Part shown: positions 18,129 through 27,974 of the stretch, one piece after another
How positions within the stretch are numbered: position 1 is the stretch's first letter
Layout of the letters: every line of letters begins with the position of its first letter
NCBI GenBank assembly: GCA_964344335.1
Contig: CAYFMW010000003.1
Location: forward strand, 1-64,000
Source of the DNA: RUG11894 sp964344335
GTDB taxonomy: Bacteria; Bacillota; Clostridia; Peptostreptococcales; Anaerovoracaceae
Length of the DNA: 64,000 bases
Direction: 5' to 3'
Program-made: the position numbers and the translations under genes
Notes under the pieces: generated by a model
Seen by the model: only the letters and a program-made list of their open reading frames with translations
Databases searched by the model: none
What the model was told of the DNA's origin: nothing

Positions 18129-19031
18129 CTATCCCTCAAATATGCTGTCTGCGAACTCCCGAGGGTCGAAGACCTTCAAATCGTTCATCCCTTCTCCCAA
18201 TCCTATAAACTTCACAGGCAGATCGAATTCATCCGCAACAGTCACAACTATACCACCCTTTGCGGTTCCGTCAAGCTTTGTTAAGATAATTCCCGTAAGC
18301 TCGGCGGCCTCGCTGAATTCCTTGGCCTGAGAAACGGCATTCTTGCCGGTCGTGGCGTCCACCACCAGAAGAGTCTCTCTTGCGGCATCCGGGAATTCCC
18401 TCTCAATTACTCTATCCATCTTTGCGAGCTCCGCCATCAGGTTTTTCTTGTTTTGAAGCCGCCCGGCGGTGTCGCAGATTACGACATCCACATTCCTGGC
18501 CCGCGCCGCCGCGCATCCGTCGAATATCACCGCGGAAGGATCCGCCCCCTCCTTGTGCTTGATAACCTCCGCTCCGACCCTCTCCCCCCAAATCGAGAGC
18601 TGCTGCGCCGCGGCAGCCCTGAAGGTATCCGCAGCTATCAATAGAACGGATTCTCCGCGCTGGCGGAACATGTGCGCGAGCTTTGCAATCGTGGTCGTCT
18701 TGCCGGAGCCGTTTACCCCGGTAATCATTATGAACAGCGGCCTGTCCCCGTAAAGTTGCAGGCGCTCGCCCTTGTCCAAAATATCCGCGACTATGCTCTT
18801 TATCCTGTCTCTGACCGCATCCGCATCCCGCAATCTGTCCTCGCGTATGCCGTCGCGCAGCGCATCGGTAATATTGAGCGTAGTCTGCATCCCGAAATCC
18901 GAGGATATCATTATATCCTCGAGCTCCTGCATCATATCCTCGTCCGGAGTCGGACGAAACAGCAGCACATCTTCTATTCTTTGCGTCAACTTCCCGAAGA
19001 AGGACATTTTTTTATCAGATATCGAAATCAT
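18129..19031 (-). CDS. ftsY: Signal recognition particle receptor FtsY
   Basis: GTPase that docks SRP-ribosome complexes at the membrane; 300 aa, the short form with N and G domains and no acidic A domain. G1 is GVNGSGKTTT, G3 is DTAGRLQNK, G4 is TKLDGTAKGG; the closing GEGMNDLKVFDP is the family C-terminus. Start: ATG at 19031 overlaps smc by 17 bases; ATG at 19007 (MSFFGKL) gives a more standard FtsY N-terminus but no ribosome site is visible for it, so the start is uncertain by 8 codons. The smc-ftsY order is conserved in Firmicutes. Confidence 0.95.
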   Translation of the reverse strand: MISISDKKMSFFGKLTQRIEDVLLFRPTPDEDMMQELEDIMISSDFGMQTTLNITDALRDGIREDRLRDADAVRDRIKSIVADILDKGERLQLYGDRPLFIMITGVNGSGKTTTIAKLAHMFRQRGESVLLIAADTFRAAAAQQLSIWGERVGAEVIKHKEGADPSAVIFDGCAAARARNVDVVICDTAGRLQNKKNLMAELAKMDRVIEREFPDAARETLLVVDATTGKNAVSQAKEFSEAAELTGIILTKLDGTAKGGIVVTVADEFDLPVKFIGLGEGMNDLKVFDPREFADSIFEG

Positions 19032-22000
19032 CCCCCAATCTCAATGAAAGCAACTCGGATATCCCCTGCTCGGGCATCGTCACCCCGTAGAGCACATCTG
19101 CATGCTCCATGGTGGATTTCTGGTGAGTTATCAGTACGAACTGCGTCTGCCCGAAATTATCGAGGTATCTTGCGAAACAGTCCAGATTCGTCTCGTCGAG
19201 CGCCGCTTCCACTTCATCCAATATACAAAACGGTGTCGGTTTCGTCTTAAGAACCGCAAACATCAGCGCTATCGCGGTCATGGTCTTCTCTCCTCCGGAG
19301 AGAAGATTCATGTTCTGAAGCTTCTTTCCGGGAGGCTGCGCCTCTATCTCTATCGCGCTGTTAAGCGGATCTGAGGGGTCTTCCAAGCTGAGTCTTGTGT
19401 GACCGCCCCCGAAGAGCTCGCTGAAGGTCGTCTCGAAGTTCTCCGCCACCGCCTCGAAGCTTCCGGAAAAGCGCTTTTGAATGGTGTCGTCTATCTCCAC
19501 TATCAGCGCGCTGAGCTCCGCAATCGCCTGCTCCAGATCCGCCTTCTGCTCGCTCAGAAACTCGAAGCGCTCCTTTACGGACTTGTATTCCTCTATAGCC
19601 CCTATATTGACATCTCCGATCTCGCGCATCCTATCCCTGTACTCCCTGGATTCGCGCATCCCCTTCGACATAACGAAGTCGGGATCCGCCATATCCAGCG
19701 CCTGCGCATGGGAAATCTCGAATTCCTCCCAGAGTTTATCCCGAAGGGTCTCGGTCTGCGCCTCCGCCCTTGCGAGCCTCAGGTCCGCATCGTGCTTCTT
19801 CAGTTGATGCTCGTAAGTCCTGCTCTCGAACTCTCCGCGCCTCTCATCGAGCTCCTGCGCCAGTTTATGTGCGCTTCTCTTCTTCTCGGCCAGAGAGGCA
19901 AGTTCCTCCTCCTTGGCGATCTTGCGGGCGCGCACGCCTTCGAGATTCCCGCTCGCATCCTGATCGGACTGCGCAATTTCGTCCTTTCTGTTTTCTATAT
20001 CTATCAAGGCAAGGCGCCTGGAGGATATGTCGCTCTTAAGTTCTTCTATGCTCGCGAGGACTCTTTCCTCGAGCTGTCTTGCGCTCTCGGCCTTTACCGT
20101 GGCGCCGGTCTGCTCGAGCCTCGCAGCTGTCTCCTGTTGCCGGGCCTCATCGCTGCAAGCCCTGAGCTCCTCTAGCCGCTCCGCAATCTTTGCGGCTCTC
20201 TCTTCCGCGGCGGCTGAGGCCTGCTTTGCATTCTCGACCTGCTTAAGAGCCGCCGATACTCCCTCGGAGGTATTATCTATCTCCTTCTTTAGTTCGACGA
20301 TCTCGGCAAGCTTGAGGTTCCATGCATTCTCCGCATCGCTTCCCGCAGCGCGCAGCTGCTCCTCTTCTTTCTGCAGCACGGCAATTCGCGTCTCGGCTGC
20401 CCTGAGAGCTTCAGCCAGCTCGCTGCCGCGCGATTCTGCAACTTTAAACTGCCCGATTATCTCATCTCTTCGCTTAAGGGCGAGCTCCAGTTCCGCCTGT
20501 ATATTGTCGAATTCCGTCCCGAGTTTTTCCTTCTCGTTCTTCCTTGAGATAAGGTTTCCAGCTTCGCTCTTAAATGAGCCGCCCGTAATCGCTCCGGCGG
20601 GGTCTATCCGCTCGCCGGCGAGCGTCACAAGGCGCAGTCCGGGAACCTTGCCGGACATCGCGAGCGCGCTGTCCAGATCCCTGCAGACCGCAACCCGTCC
20701 CAGAAGGTATTTCACCACATCGTCGTAAGCGCCCTCGCAAGCCACATTCTCCGAGGCGAGCCCCAGATAGCCGTCGATGCCCGCAAGCGCGGAAGTATCC
20801 GCAGCCTCCGAAGGTCTCAAAGATTTTACGGGAAGGAAGGTTACTCTTCCGGCCTGATTCTTCTTTAGAAGCTCTATGGCCCTCTTTGCATCTTCGTCGC
20901 GCTCGCAGACGATATTCTGGATTCTTCCCCCGAGAGCGGTCTCTATGGCGAGCTCCCAGCCCTCCGGCACCTGAAGCAGATCGCCGACAGTCCCGATAAT
21001 CCCCGAAAGACCTGCCTGCATTACAAACCTTACGGCCCCGCTGTAGCCCTCGTAAGCCTTTTCCAGCTCCTCGAGGAGCTTTAACCTTGCGGAAATCTTT
21101 CCGCCGGCCACTCTTCCATCCTCTATTAATGCGGCATTTTCCGATAGTTCTCCCGAGAGCTTATCTCTATGCTTTTCGAGCTCCTGCGAAGCTTCATCCA
21201 GTCTATCCTTATCCTTGCGCGCATCGAAAAGTCTTACTTCGAGATCCTTTATGCCGGCAGCTATCCTCTCGCTCTCCGACGCGCTGTCCGAATCCGAAAG
21301 CCTTTCGAGCCTGCGCGAAAGAGTGCTCTTTATGCTCTCGAGACCCGAAATCTCGGCTTTTGCGGAAGATATCTCGCCGCTCAGAACAAGCATCAGTTCC
21401 TTCTGTTCGGCAAGCTCGTGCTCCGCCTTCATAAGCTCTTCGTAAACTTTTTCCGCGGCGGCTTTCTTTTCAAGCGCCTTCCTGCGAGCCTCTTCCTCTT
21501 CCTTGGCTACATCGAGCTTCGAAGCTTCGACGGCCCTGAAATTTTCTTCCTCTTTCCCGAGTTTTTCCACTATTGAGGCGAGTTCGGCCTCTATGCGCAG
21601 GCGATCCCTCTCGAGCCCTGCGAAGCGTTCCTTGTTGAGTTCCTCGCGATTCTCCAGGGTGTAAATCTCCTCGGAAAGGCTGGATATATCTTCGTTTAGG
21701 CAGCCGAGTTTCTCGTCCGCGCTCTGCTCCCTGCTTCTGGCATCCCTCAGGGCGGCTTCGAGCTCGGCCCTGGCCTTTAAGCTCGATTCCAGAATCCCGC
21801 CCAGCTCGCTCAGCTCCTCGTTTGCAGCCTCGAGCCTGATGCGGGCGGCATCGATGTTTTTGACGATTATATTTATTTCGTTGTATCTGTACTTATCCCT
21901 TATCTGAAGATATTCTTCGGCCTTTTCGCTGTCGCTCTTAAGGCCGTCTATGCGGCTTTCTATCTCCCGGGCGATATCGTTTACCCTCTCGAGATTGTCG

Positions 22001-22554
22001 GAAGAAGCCTGCAGTTTTCGTTCGGTCTCTTCCCTCTTGCTCCTGTATTTTACGATGCCGGCAGCCTCTTCGAATATCTCCCTTCGGCTGTCCATCTTGT
22101 TGCTGACGATGTCCGCTATCTTGCCCTGACCTATCACGGAATAGCCTTCGACGCCTATGCCGGTATCCATTATGAGCTCGCGGATATCCCGCAGCCTGCA
22201 GGGTATGCGGTTTATCATGTACTCGCTCTCGCCGGAGCGATATACGCGCCTGGTTATCCCGACTTCTGCGAAATCTATGTCCAGGGTGCGGTCGCTGTTA
22301 TCTATTACCAGCGTCACCTCCGCCATTCCCTTCGCCTTCCTGCTCTGAGTTCCGGAAAAGATGACATCCTCCATCTTGCCGCCCCTCAGCAGCTTCGGGC
22401 TCTGCTCTCCGAGAACCCAGCGTATGGCATCGGAAACATTGGATTTGCCGCTGCCGTTGGGCCCGACGATGCAGGTGATTCCTTCGTTGAATTCTATTGT
22501 TACCGGATTCGCAAATGATTTGAATCCGTTAAGCTCCAAGCGCTTAAAATACAT
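19015..22554 (-). CDS. smc: Chromosome partition protein SMC
   Basis: Condensin-type ATPase, 1179 aa, the usual full length. Walker A VGPNGSGKSN at the N-terminus, two very long coiled coils rich in Glu, Lys and Ala on either side of a hinge (about residues 505-660, with GGRIQNIVCERDEDAKRAIE and GGSFKSEAGN), and the C-terminal ABC signature LLSGGEKTMTA plus Walker B CILDEVEAALDE. It forms a dimer that with ScpA/ScpB (not in the window) compacts and segregates chromosomes. It overlaps rnc by 11 bases and ftsY by 17. Confidence 0.97.
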   Translation of the reverse strand: MYFKRLELNGFKSFANPVTIEFNEGITCIVGPNGSGKSNVSDAIRWVLGEQSPKLLRGGKMEDVIFSGTQSRKAKGMAEVTLVIDNSDRTLDIDFAEVGITRRVYRSGESEYMINRIPCRLRDIRELIMDTGIGVEGYSVIGQGKIADIVSNKMDSRREIFEEAAGIVKYRSKREETERKLQASSDNLERVNDIAREIESRIDGLKSDSEKAEEYLQIRDKYRYNEINIIVKNIDAARIRLEAANEELSELGGILESSLKARAELEAALRDARSREQSADEKLGCLNEDISSLSEEIYTLENREELNKERFAGLERDRLRIEAELASIVEKLGKEEENFRAVEASKLDVAKEEEEARRKALEKKAAAEKVYEELMKAEHELAEQKELMLVLSGEISSAKAEISGLESIKSTLSRRLERLSDSDSASESERIAAGIKDLEVRLFDARKDKDRLDEASQELEKHRDKLSGELSENAALIEDGRVAGGKISARLKLLEELEKAYEGYSGAVRFVMQAGLSGIIGTVGDLLQVPEGWELAIETALGGRIQNIVCERDEDAKRAIELLKKNQAGRVTFLPVKSLRPSEAADTSALAGIDGYLGLASENVACEGAYDDVVKYLLGRVAVCRDLDSALAMSGKVPGLRLVTLAGERIDPAGAITGGSFKSEAGNLISRKNEKEKLGTEFDNIQAELELALKRRDEIIGQFKVAESRGSELAEALRAAETRIAVLQKEEEQLRAAGSDAENAWNLKLAEIVELKKEIDNTSEGVSAALKQVENAKQASAAAEERAAKIAERLEELRACSDEARQQETAARLEQTGATVKAESARQLEERVLASIEELKSDISSRRLALIDIENRKDEIAQSDQDASGNLEGVRARKIAKEEELASLAEKKRSAHKLAQELDERRGEFESRTYEHQLKKHDADLRLARAEAQTETLRDKLWEEFEISHAQALDMADPDFVMSKGMRESREYRDRMREIGDVNIGAIEEYKSVKERFEFLSEQKADLEQAIAELSALIVEIDDTIQKRFSGSFEAVAENFETTFSELFGGGHTRLSLEDPSDPLNSAIEIEAQPPGKKLQNMNLLSGGEKTMTAIALMFAVLKTKPTPFCILDEVEAALDETNLDCFARYLDNFGQTQFVLITHQKSTMEHADVLYGVTMPEQGISELLSLRLGDDFDI

Positions 22555-23254
22555 CCTTATTCTCCGTATTTATACTTTCGAGCGCATCGCTCGCAGCTTC
22601 CTGTTCGGCTTTCTTCTTACTTCTGCCGCTTCCCTTGCCTGCGGCTTTGTCGTCTATATATACGATTGCGGTAAAGGTCTTGGCATGATCCGGCCCGCTC
22701 TCGTCGCTTATCTCGTATCTTATGAGCGGATCGGATCCTCCCTTGCGGCCCAAAAGTTCCTGAAGGGTCGTCTTCGCATCCTTGGGAAGCTTACCCTCCG
22801 CACACTTGCGTACGGTGTCGGAGAGGATATTCTCAACAAGCTCGCAGGCTGCATCGAAACCTCCGTCCAAATAGACCGCAGCTATAACAGCCTCCACGCT
22901 GTCGGCAATTATCGAATTCCTTTCTCTTCCTCCGCCGCTTTCCTCTCCGTGGCTGAGCAATAGGAAATCGTTTATGCCGAGCTTTTTGCCGACGGCGCTC
23001 AGAGAGGCCTCGCAGACAACGGCAGCTCTCATCTTCGTCAGCTCTCCCTCGCCCCTTCGCGGAAAGGCCTTGTAAAGATATCGAGCCATGCAGGCGCCCA
23101 GCACGGCATCACCCAAAAATTCCAGCCTCTCGTTGCCCTTTGCGGGATTTCCGAGCTTTTCGTTGGCGAAGGAACTGTGGGTGAGCGCTTGCAGAAGCAG
23201 CGACTTGTCCTTAAACGAATAAGATATTATTTTTTCGAGCTCATTCAGCTCCAT
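22544..23254 (-). CDS. rnc: Ribonuclease III
   Basis: Double-strand-specific endoribonuclease for rRNA and mRNA processing; 236 aa from the ATG at 23254, which has ggaagga about ten bases upstream. A GTG at 23278 in frame would add 8 residues. The catalytic signature is ERLEFLGDAVLG, the second metal-binding block is DSVEAVIAAVYLDGG, and a double-stranded RNA-binding domain follows (about residues 160-230, ending in GRSKKKAEQEAASDAL). It overlaps plsX by 14 bases and smc by 11, the conserved plsX-rnc-smc-ftsY order of Firmicutes, minus acpP which is not between plsX and rnc here. Confidence 0.95.
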   Translation of the reverse strand: MELNELEKIISYSFKDKSLLLQALTHSSFANEKLGNPAKGNERLEFLGDAVLGACMARYLYKAFPRRGEGELTKMRAAVVCEASLSAVGKKLGINDFLLLSHGEESGGGRERNSIIADSVEAVIAAVYLDGGFDAACELVENILSDTVRKCAEGKLPKDAKTTLQELLGRKGGSDPLIRYEISDESGPDHAKTFTAIVYIDDKAAGKGSGRSKKKAEQEAASDALESINTENKDVF

Positions 23255-24263
23255 TACCTGTAAATCCTTCCATCGCACTCTCTATAGCTGCAACCAAATC
23301 CTGGCTGCTCACTTCCGCTGCCCTTATAACGGCGTTGCAGACCGCCTTCGACGAGGAGGAACCGTGCATTTTGAAGACCAGACCCTTAACCCCGAGTATC
23401 GGGGCTCCGCCGTATGTCGAATAGTCGAAGTCCTTTTTAAGGCTCTTGAGCTTGGCGGCGAATGGAAGCGCCGCAAGCTTGGCATTCAGATTCTCGGTCA
23501 TCTTTTCTTTGATGAGCTTGAGGATGTTCCACGCGACGCCCTCCGTAAGCTTAAGCACTATATTTCCCGTATAACCGTCGCAGACCAGCACATCGGCCTG
23601 GGTCTTGGGAATATCCCTGGCTTCTATATTTCCTATAAAATTGACGGCGCTGTTTTCGAGGAGCATAAAGCTGTCCTTTAGCAGGGCCGTACCCTTATTT
23701 CTTTCCGTTCCTATATTTATGAGTCCCACCTTGGGATTTTCCACCCCGAAGGCGCTGCTCATATATATGCTTCCCATGTAGGCAAAGCCCAGAAGATTCG
23801 AAGGCTTGCATTCCGCATTCGCTCCCGCATCCACGAGCAGCGCGAAGCGGCCCTTCCTGCCTAAAAGCGGATAGGCCGATACTATCGCCGGGCGCTCTAT
23901 GCCTTCGATGCGGCCCAGATACAGCAGTGCCGCGCTCATGAGCGCTCCCGTGTTTCCCGCCGAAAGCATCGCATCGGCCTGCCCGTCTCTGACCATATTT
24001 ATGCACTTGACTATGGAGGAATCCCTCTTATGCCTGACAGCCCTCACGGGGCTCTCATCGCTTCCTATAACCTCGCGGGCATCAAGAATGCTGATATTGC
24101 TTCCCTCCGGGGCAAATTTCAGCTTTTCGAACTCGGCCCGGATGGCCTCCTCTCTTCCGACGAGCACAATCTCGGCATCAGTCCGATCGCATGCCTCCAC
24201 ACAGCCCTTTACGATTTCCGCAGGGGCAAAGTCGCCGCCCATGGCGTCAACAGCTATCCTCAT
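23241..24263 (-). CDS. plsX: Phosphate acyltransferase PlsX
   Basis: Makes acyl-phosphate from acyl-ACP, the first step of the PlsX/PlsY route to phosphatidic acid; 340 aa. The N-terminus MRIAVDAMGGDFAP is diagnostic, followed by MLSAGNTGALM and the C-terminal GAPILGVKGLVFKMHGSS. It overlaps the valS stop by one base (TGATG) and rnc by 14 bases. The next enzyme, PlsY, is encoded at 41058-41642. No fapR or fab gene is adjacent, and acpP is absent from the cluster. Confidence 0.96.
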   Translation of the reverse strand: MRIAVDAMGGDFAPAEIVKGCVEACDRTDAEIVLVGREEAIRAEFEKLKFAPEGSNISILDAREVIGSDESPVRAVRHKRDSSIVKCINMVRDGQADAMLSAGNTGALMSAALLYLGRIEGIERPAIVSAYPLLGRKGRFALLVDAGANAECKPSNLLGFAYMGSIYMSSAFGVENPKVGLINIGTERNKGTALLKDSFMLLENSAVNFIGNIEARDIPKTQADVLVCDGYTGNIVLKLTEGVAWNILKLIKEKMTENLNAKLAALPFAAKLKSLKKDFDYSTYGGAPILGVKGLVFKMHGSSSSKAVCNAVIRAAEVSSQDLVAAIESAMEGFTGNGAE

Positions 24264-26959
24264 CAGTTCTCCTTTCCGACCTTTGCGGCGAGCTTGGCCT
24301 CTATCGTCGGAATCCTTACCACCGTCTTCTCCAGCATGTCTCTATAATCCGAAAGTTTATTTTTTTCATTTTGAACCACCTTCTCGGGGGCCTTGGAGAC
24401 GAAGGCTTCGTTTTCGAGCTTTCTCTTCGTCCTCTCCAGCTCCTCCGACAGGCGATCCCTCTCCTTTATAAGCCTCGCATATTCCGCCTCGTAGTCGATT
24501 AGCTCGTCCGCGGGGATGAATATCTCGCATCCGGGAAGCGCCGCGGACATCGTGTCCTCGGGGATTTCGGCCTTCGATTCCACGAAGCTTATATCGGATA
24601 TATTCGCCAGATCCTTTACATAGCGGGCGGCCTTTTCCGCAATCTCCCTGTCGCGGCCCGAAGCGAGCACTATCGCCCCGAACTTCTTAGAAGGCGGAGC
24701 TCCGGCCTCGTGCCTTATATTTCTTATCGCCTTGGTCATCTCCATGGCTCTGTCGAGAATCTCTTCGTCTTCGGGGAAGCTGAGATCGGCTCTGTACTCC
24801 GGCCAACTCTCCGATACCAGCATCTGCTTTTCACCCTCTTCCTTGGGAAGGAAGCTCCATATCTCCTCAGTTACAAAGGGGATGAAGGGGTGAAGCAGCC
24901 TGAGTATATCCTTGAGGAAGTGCGTAAGGCAGTATCTCGCGCTGCGCTTCCTAGCTTCGTCCTCTCCGTAGAGTCCGGACTTTACGATCTCTATATACCA
25001 GTCGCAGAATATTCCCCAGCTCAGCTCGTAAATCTTCTGGGCTGCAAGAGCGAATTCAAATTTCTCCATATTCGCCGTCACATCCCCTATCGTTTCGTTG
25101 AGAAGCGAAAGCATCCAGCGATCCTCCGGAAGGAGTTTCAGTTCAGCTTCGCTCGCCGCCGGGAGGAAGTTTCCGTCCTCGTCCTGAAGGTTCATTATCG
25201 CAAAGCGCGAGGCGTTCCAGAGCTTGTTTACGAAGTTTCTGGCGCCCTCAACTTTCTCCGGCTGATACCTTATATCGCTGCCCGGAGATATGCCCGACAG
25301 CAGCATAAAGCGGAGCGCATCCGCGCCGTAGCTGTCTATAACCTGGAGCGGATCTATACCGTTTCCGAGCGACTTGGACATCTTGCGTCCCTGAGCATCG
25401 CGAACGAGCCCGTGTATCAACACATGGGAAAACGGAGTCTCGCCCATCACTTCCACGCCCGAAAAGATCATCCTCGCGACCCAGAAGAATATTATATCGT
25501 AACCCGTTACCAGCACATTCGTCGGGTAATAATATTTAAGATCCTCCGTCTCCTCGGGCCAACCGAGGGTCGAGAAGGGCCAGAGGGCGGACGAAAACCA
25601 GGTATCGAGCACATCCTCGTCCTGCGTAAAGCTGCTCGCGCCGCATTCGGGGCAAATCTTAGGAGCTTCCTCGGCGACGACGATGCCTCCGCATTCATCG
25701 CAGTAGTAGGCGGGTATCCTGTGCCCCCACCAGAGCTGGCGCGATATGCACCAATCCTTTATATCCTCCATCCAGTGGAAATAAGTCTTCTCGAATCTGT
25801 CCGGGACAAAGCGCGTATTGCCGTTCCTTACGACCTCTATCGCAGGCTCCGCAAGGGGCTTCATATTTACGAACCACTGCTCCGAAATGCGGGGCTCAAC
25901 TACGGTGTCGCAGCGGTAGCACTCCCCGGTGGGTATAACCACATCTTCGGTCTTTACGAGGAAACCGGCCGCTTCAAGATCCGCCGCCCAGGCCTTCCTG
26001 CACTCGTAGCGGTCCATTCCCGCATACTTTCCGCAGAGCTCCGTCATGCGACCTTTCTCGTCTATGCATTCGATTGCCTCGAGTCCGTGGCGCAGGCCCA
26101 CTTCAAAGTCGTTGGGGTCCGCGGAGGGCGTAATCTTGACCGCTCCCGTTCCCTTTTCGGGATCCGGAAATTCGTCGGCTATTACAGGCAGCTCGCGGCC
26201 CACCAAAGGCAATATCACACTCTTGCCGACGAGATGCTTGTATCTTTCGTCGCTCGGATGGACGGCCACAGCGGTATCCGCGAACATGGTCTCCGGCCGC
26301 GATGTCGCTATAACCAGACCCTCGCCTCCGTCCGCACCCGGATATCTGAAGTACCAATACTTGCCGCTCCTGTCCACATGCTCGACTTCTATGTCCGAAA
26401 GGGCGCTTCCGCAGACCGGGCACCAGTTTATGAGCCTCGCTCCCTTGTAGATCAGTCCCTTCTCGTAGAGATTGACGAAATGCTTTGTAACGGCCTTGCT
26501 GCATCCCTCGTCCATAGTAAAGCGCTCCCTGCTCCAGTCGCAGGAAGTACCGAGCCTTCTCAGCTGAAGATTTATGCGACCTCCGTACTGCTCCTTCCAG
26601 ATCCAGCAACGCTTCAGGAATTCCTCGCGCCCTATATCGGCCTTCGTCTTTCCCTCATCCTCCATAAGTTTCGCCGCCACCTTAACCTCCGTAGCTATGC
26701 TTGCATGGTCGGTCCCCGGAAGCCAGAGAGTGCTGAATCCCTGCATCCGCTTAAAGCGCACCAGGACATCCTGAAGGGATTGGTCAAGGGCGTGTCCCAT
26801 ATGAAGCTCCCCCGTTATATTCGGCGGGGGCATAATAACGGTAAAGGGCTTTTTTTCGGCGCAGGGCTCGGGAGTGAAGGCTCCGCTCTTCTCCCAGCGC
26901 TCGTATATGCGATCTTCAAATGTCTTAGGGTCGTATGCCTTTGCAGGAATCTTTTCCAT
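24263..26959 (-). CDS. valS: Valyl-tRNA synthetase
   Basis: Charges tRNA-Val; 898 aa from the ATG at 26959, preceded by aaagga. An upstream TTG at 26992 in frame is less likely. Class I signatures HMGH (in GELHMGHALD) and KMSKS (in GRKMSKSLGNGIDP) are intact; the editing domain sits between them, and two CxxC pairs (CDECG and CPECG) in the middle may bind zinc. The C-terminal anticodon-binding domain ends in a coiled coil rich in Glu and Lys, typical of bacterial ValRS. No T-box-like leader is visible, as the preceding gene ends only about 50 bases away. Confidence 0.97.
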   Translation of the reverse strand: MEKIPAKAYDPKTFEDRIYERWEKSGAFTPEPCAEKKPFTVIMPPPNITGELHMGHALDQSLQDVLVRFKRMQGFSTLWLPGTDHASIATEVKVAAKLMEDEGKTKADIGREEFLKRCWIWKEQYGGRINLQLRRLGTSCDWSRERFTMDEGCSKAVTKHFVNLYEKGLIYKGARLINWCPVCGSALSDIEVEHVDRSGKYWYFRYPGADGGEGLVIATSRPETMFADTAVAVHPSDERYKHLVGKSVILPLVGRELPVIADEFPDPEKGTGAVKITPSADPNDFEVGLRHGLEAIECIDEKGRMTELCGKYAGMDRYECRKAWAADLEAAGFLVKTEDVVIPTGECYRCDTVVEPRISEQWFVNMKPLAEPAIEVVRNGNTRFVPDRFEKTYFHWMEDIKDWCISRQLWWGHRIPAYYCDECGGIVVAEEAPKICPECGASSFTQDEDVLDTWFSSALWPFSTLGWPEETEDLKYYYPTNVLVTGYDIIFFWVARMIFSGVEVMGETPFSHVLIHGLVRDAQGRKMSKSLGNGIDPLQVIDSYGADALRFMLLSGISPGSDIRYQPEKVEGARNFVNKLWNASRFAIMNLQDEDGNFLPAASEAELKLLPEDRWMLSLLNETIGDVTANMEKFEFALAAQKIYELSWGIFCDWYIEIVKSGLYGEDEARKRSARYCLTHFLKDILRLLHPFIPFVTEEIWSFLPKEEGEKQMLVSESWPEYRADLSFPEDEEILDRAMEMTKAIRNIRHEAGAPPSKKFGAIVLASGRDREIAEKAARYVKDLANISDISFVESKAEIPEDTMSAALPGCEIFIPADELIDYEAEYARLIKERDRLSEELERTKRKLENEAFVSKAPEKVVQNEKNKLSDYRDMLEKTVVRIPTIEAKLAAKVGKEN

Positions 26960-27011
26960 TGGATAACTGTCCTTTCCATCGAGTATTATCAATATTTAAT
27001 TATACTACATT

Positions 27012-27971
27012 TTATGTAGTTTTAAAAAGATTGAAATCCCTTTTAATCTCTTCTATGCAGAGCTCCATATCTTCGGGGAGCGGGGCCTCTACGAAGATGT
27101 ATTCTCCGCCGCGCAGCTTCGCAAATCCGAAGCTGCAGGCATGCAATGCCTGTCTGTTCATCAAATCCTCGCCTTCGCCGTAGCCGAAAAGCTGCCCGTA
27201 GAGCTCGTCCCCTACTATCGGATGGCCGATGTGAGCAAGATGCGCCCTTATCTGATGGGTCCTTCCCGTCACGAGAGTCAATTCGACGAGGCTGTAACCC
27301 CGAATACCGCCGCTGCTGTCGGCTCCGTCGCCGAAGATCCCCAGACTCCTGTAGAGCGTCAGAGAAGGATATCCTCCCTCTATGACGCATCGCCTGGCCT
27401 TGTGGCCGGGCTCCTTGCCCAGGGGCTCATTTATCTCGCCGACGCCCTCCAGGATACCGTGAACAAGCGCGATGTACTTTTTCTCCGTGCGACCCTCCGC
27501 CATCTCGACCGCCATGTAATTATGTGCATGCGAGTTCTTTGCTACCACCACCAGGCCGGAGGTGTCCCTGTCCAGACGGTTGACGAAATGAACCTTAAAG
27601 AATTCGTCCCTCTGCTCCATGCGATAAGCCAGCGCGTTTGCCAGCGTGCCGCTCAGGTAGTTCTTTGTGGGATGCATAACCAGACCGGGCTGCTTATTTA
27701 TTATGAGCAGGTCCCCGTCCTCGTAGCGGATATCGATGGCTATATCGCAGGGCTCGAAGTAGCTTCTTTCCCGCGGAAGAACTACGCAGAGCAAATCGCC
27801 CGCGTGCCCCTTTTGCCTGAGCCTCGCGGGCTCTCCGTTAAGCAAGACCTCCCCCGCAAGCTTCAGCTTTCGCATCAGCCTCGAGGAAATACCGAGCCTC
27901 CTACGCATCAACTCGCTGATATATAAAGATTCGTCCTCCGCCTTGAGCTCGTAATTTATCTTCCCGCCCAT
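27012..27971 (-). CDS. RluA-family RNA pseudouridine synthase
   Basis: 319 aa. An N-terminal S4 RNA-binding domain (about residues 15-75) is followed by the pseudouridine synthase domain with the catalytic aspartate in RLDRDTSGLVVVAKN and the closing GRTHQIRAHLAHIGHPIVGDELYG. This is the RluD/RluA group; which uridine in rRNA or tRNA is modified cannot be decided by eye. It starts just 3 bases after the nadK stop and is followed by valS about 50 bases later, so it belongs to the same transcript. Confidence 0.93.
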   Translation of the reverse strand: MGGKINYELKAEDESLYISELMRRRLGISSRLMRKLKLAGEVLLNGEPARLRQKGHAGDLLCVVLPRERSYFEPCDIAIDIRYEDGDLLIINKQPGLVMHPTKNYLSGTLANALAYRMEQRDEFFKVHFVNRLDRDTSGLVVVAKNSHAHNYMAVEMAEGRTEKKYIALVHGILEGVGEINEPLGKEPGHKARRCVIEGGYPSLTLYRSLGIFGDGADSSGGIRGYSLVELTLVTGRTHQIRAHLAHIGHPIVGDELYGQLFGYGEGEDLMNRQALHACSFGFAKLRGGEYIFVEAPLPEDMELCIEEIKRDFNLFKTT

Positions 27972-27974
27972 AAT

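Noticed and set aside
24710..27019. 769-codon open frame on the plus strand opposite valS
   Set aside because: It lies entirely antisense to a valS with all motifs intact. It has no ribosome site or domain, and such long antisense frames are common opposite GC-biased codons.
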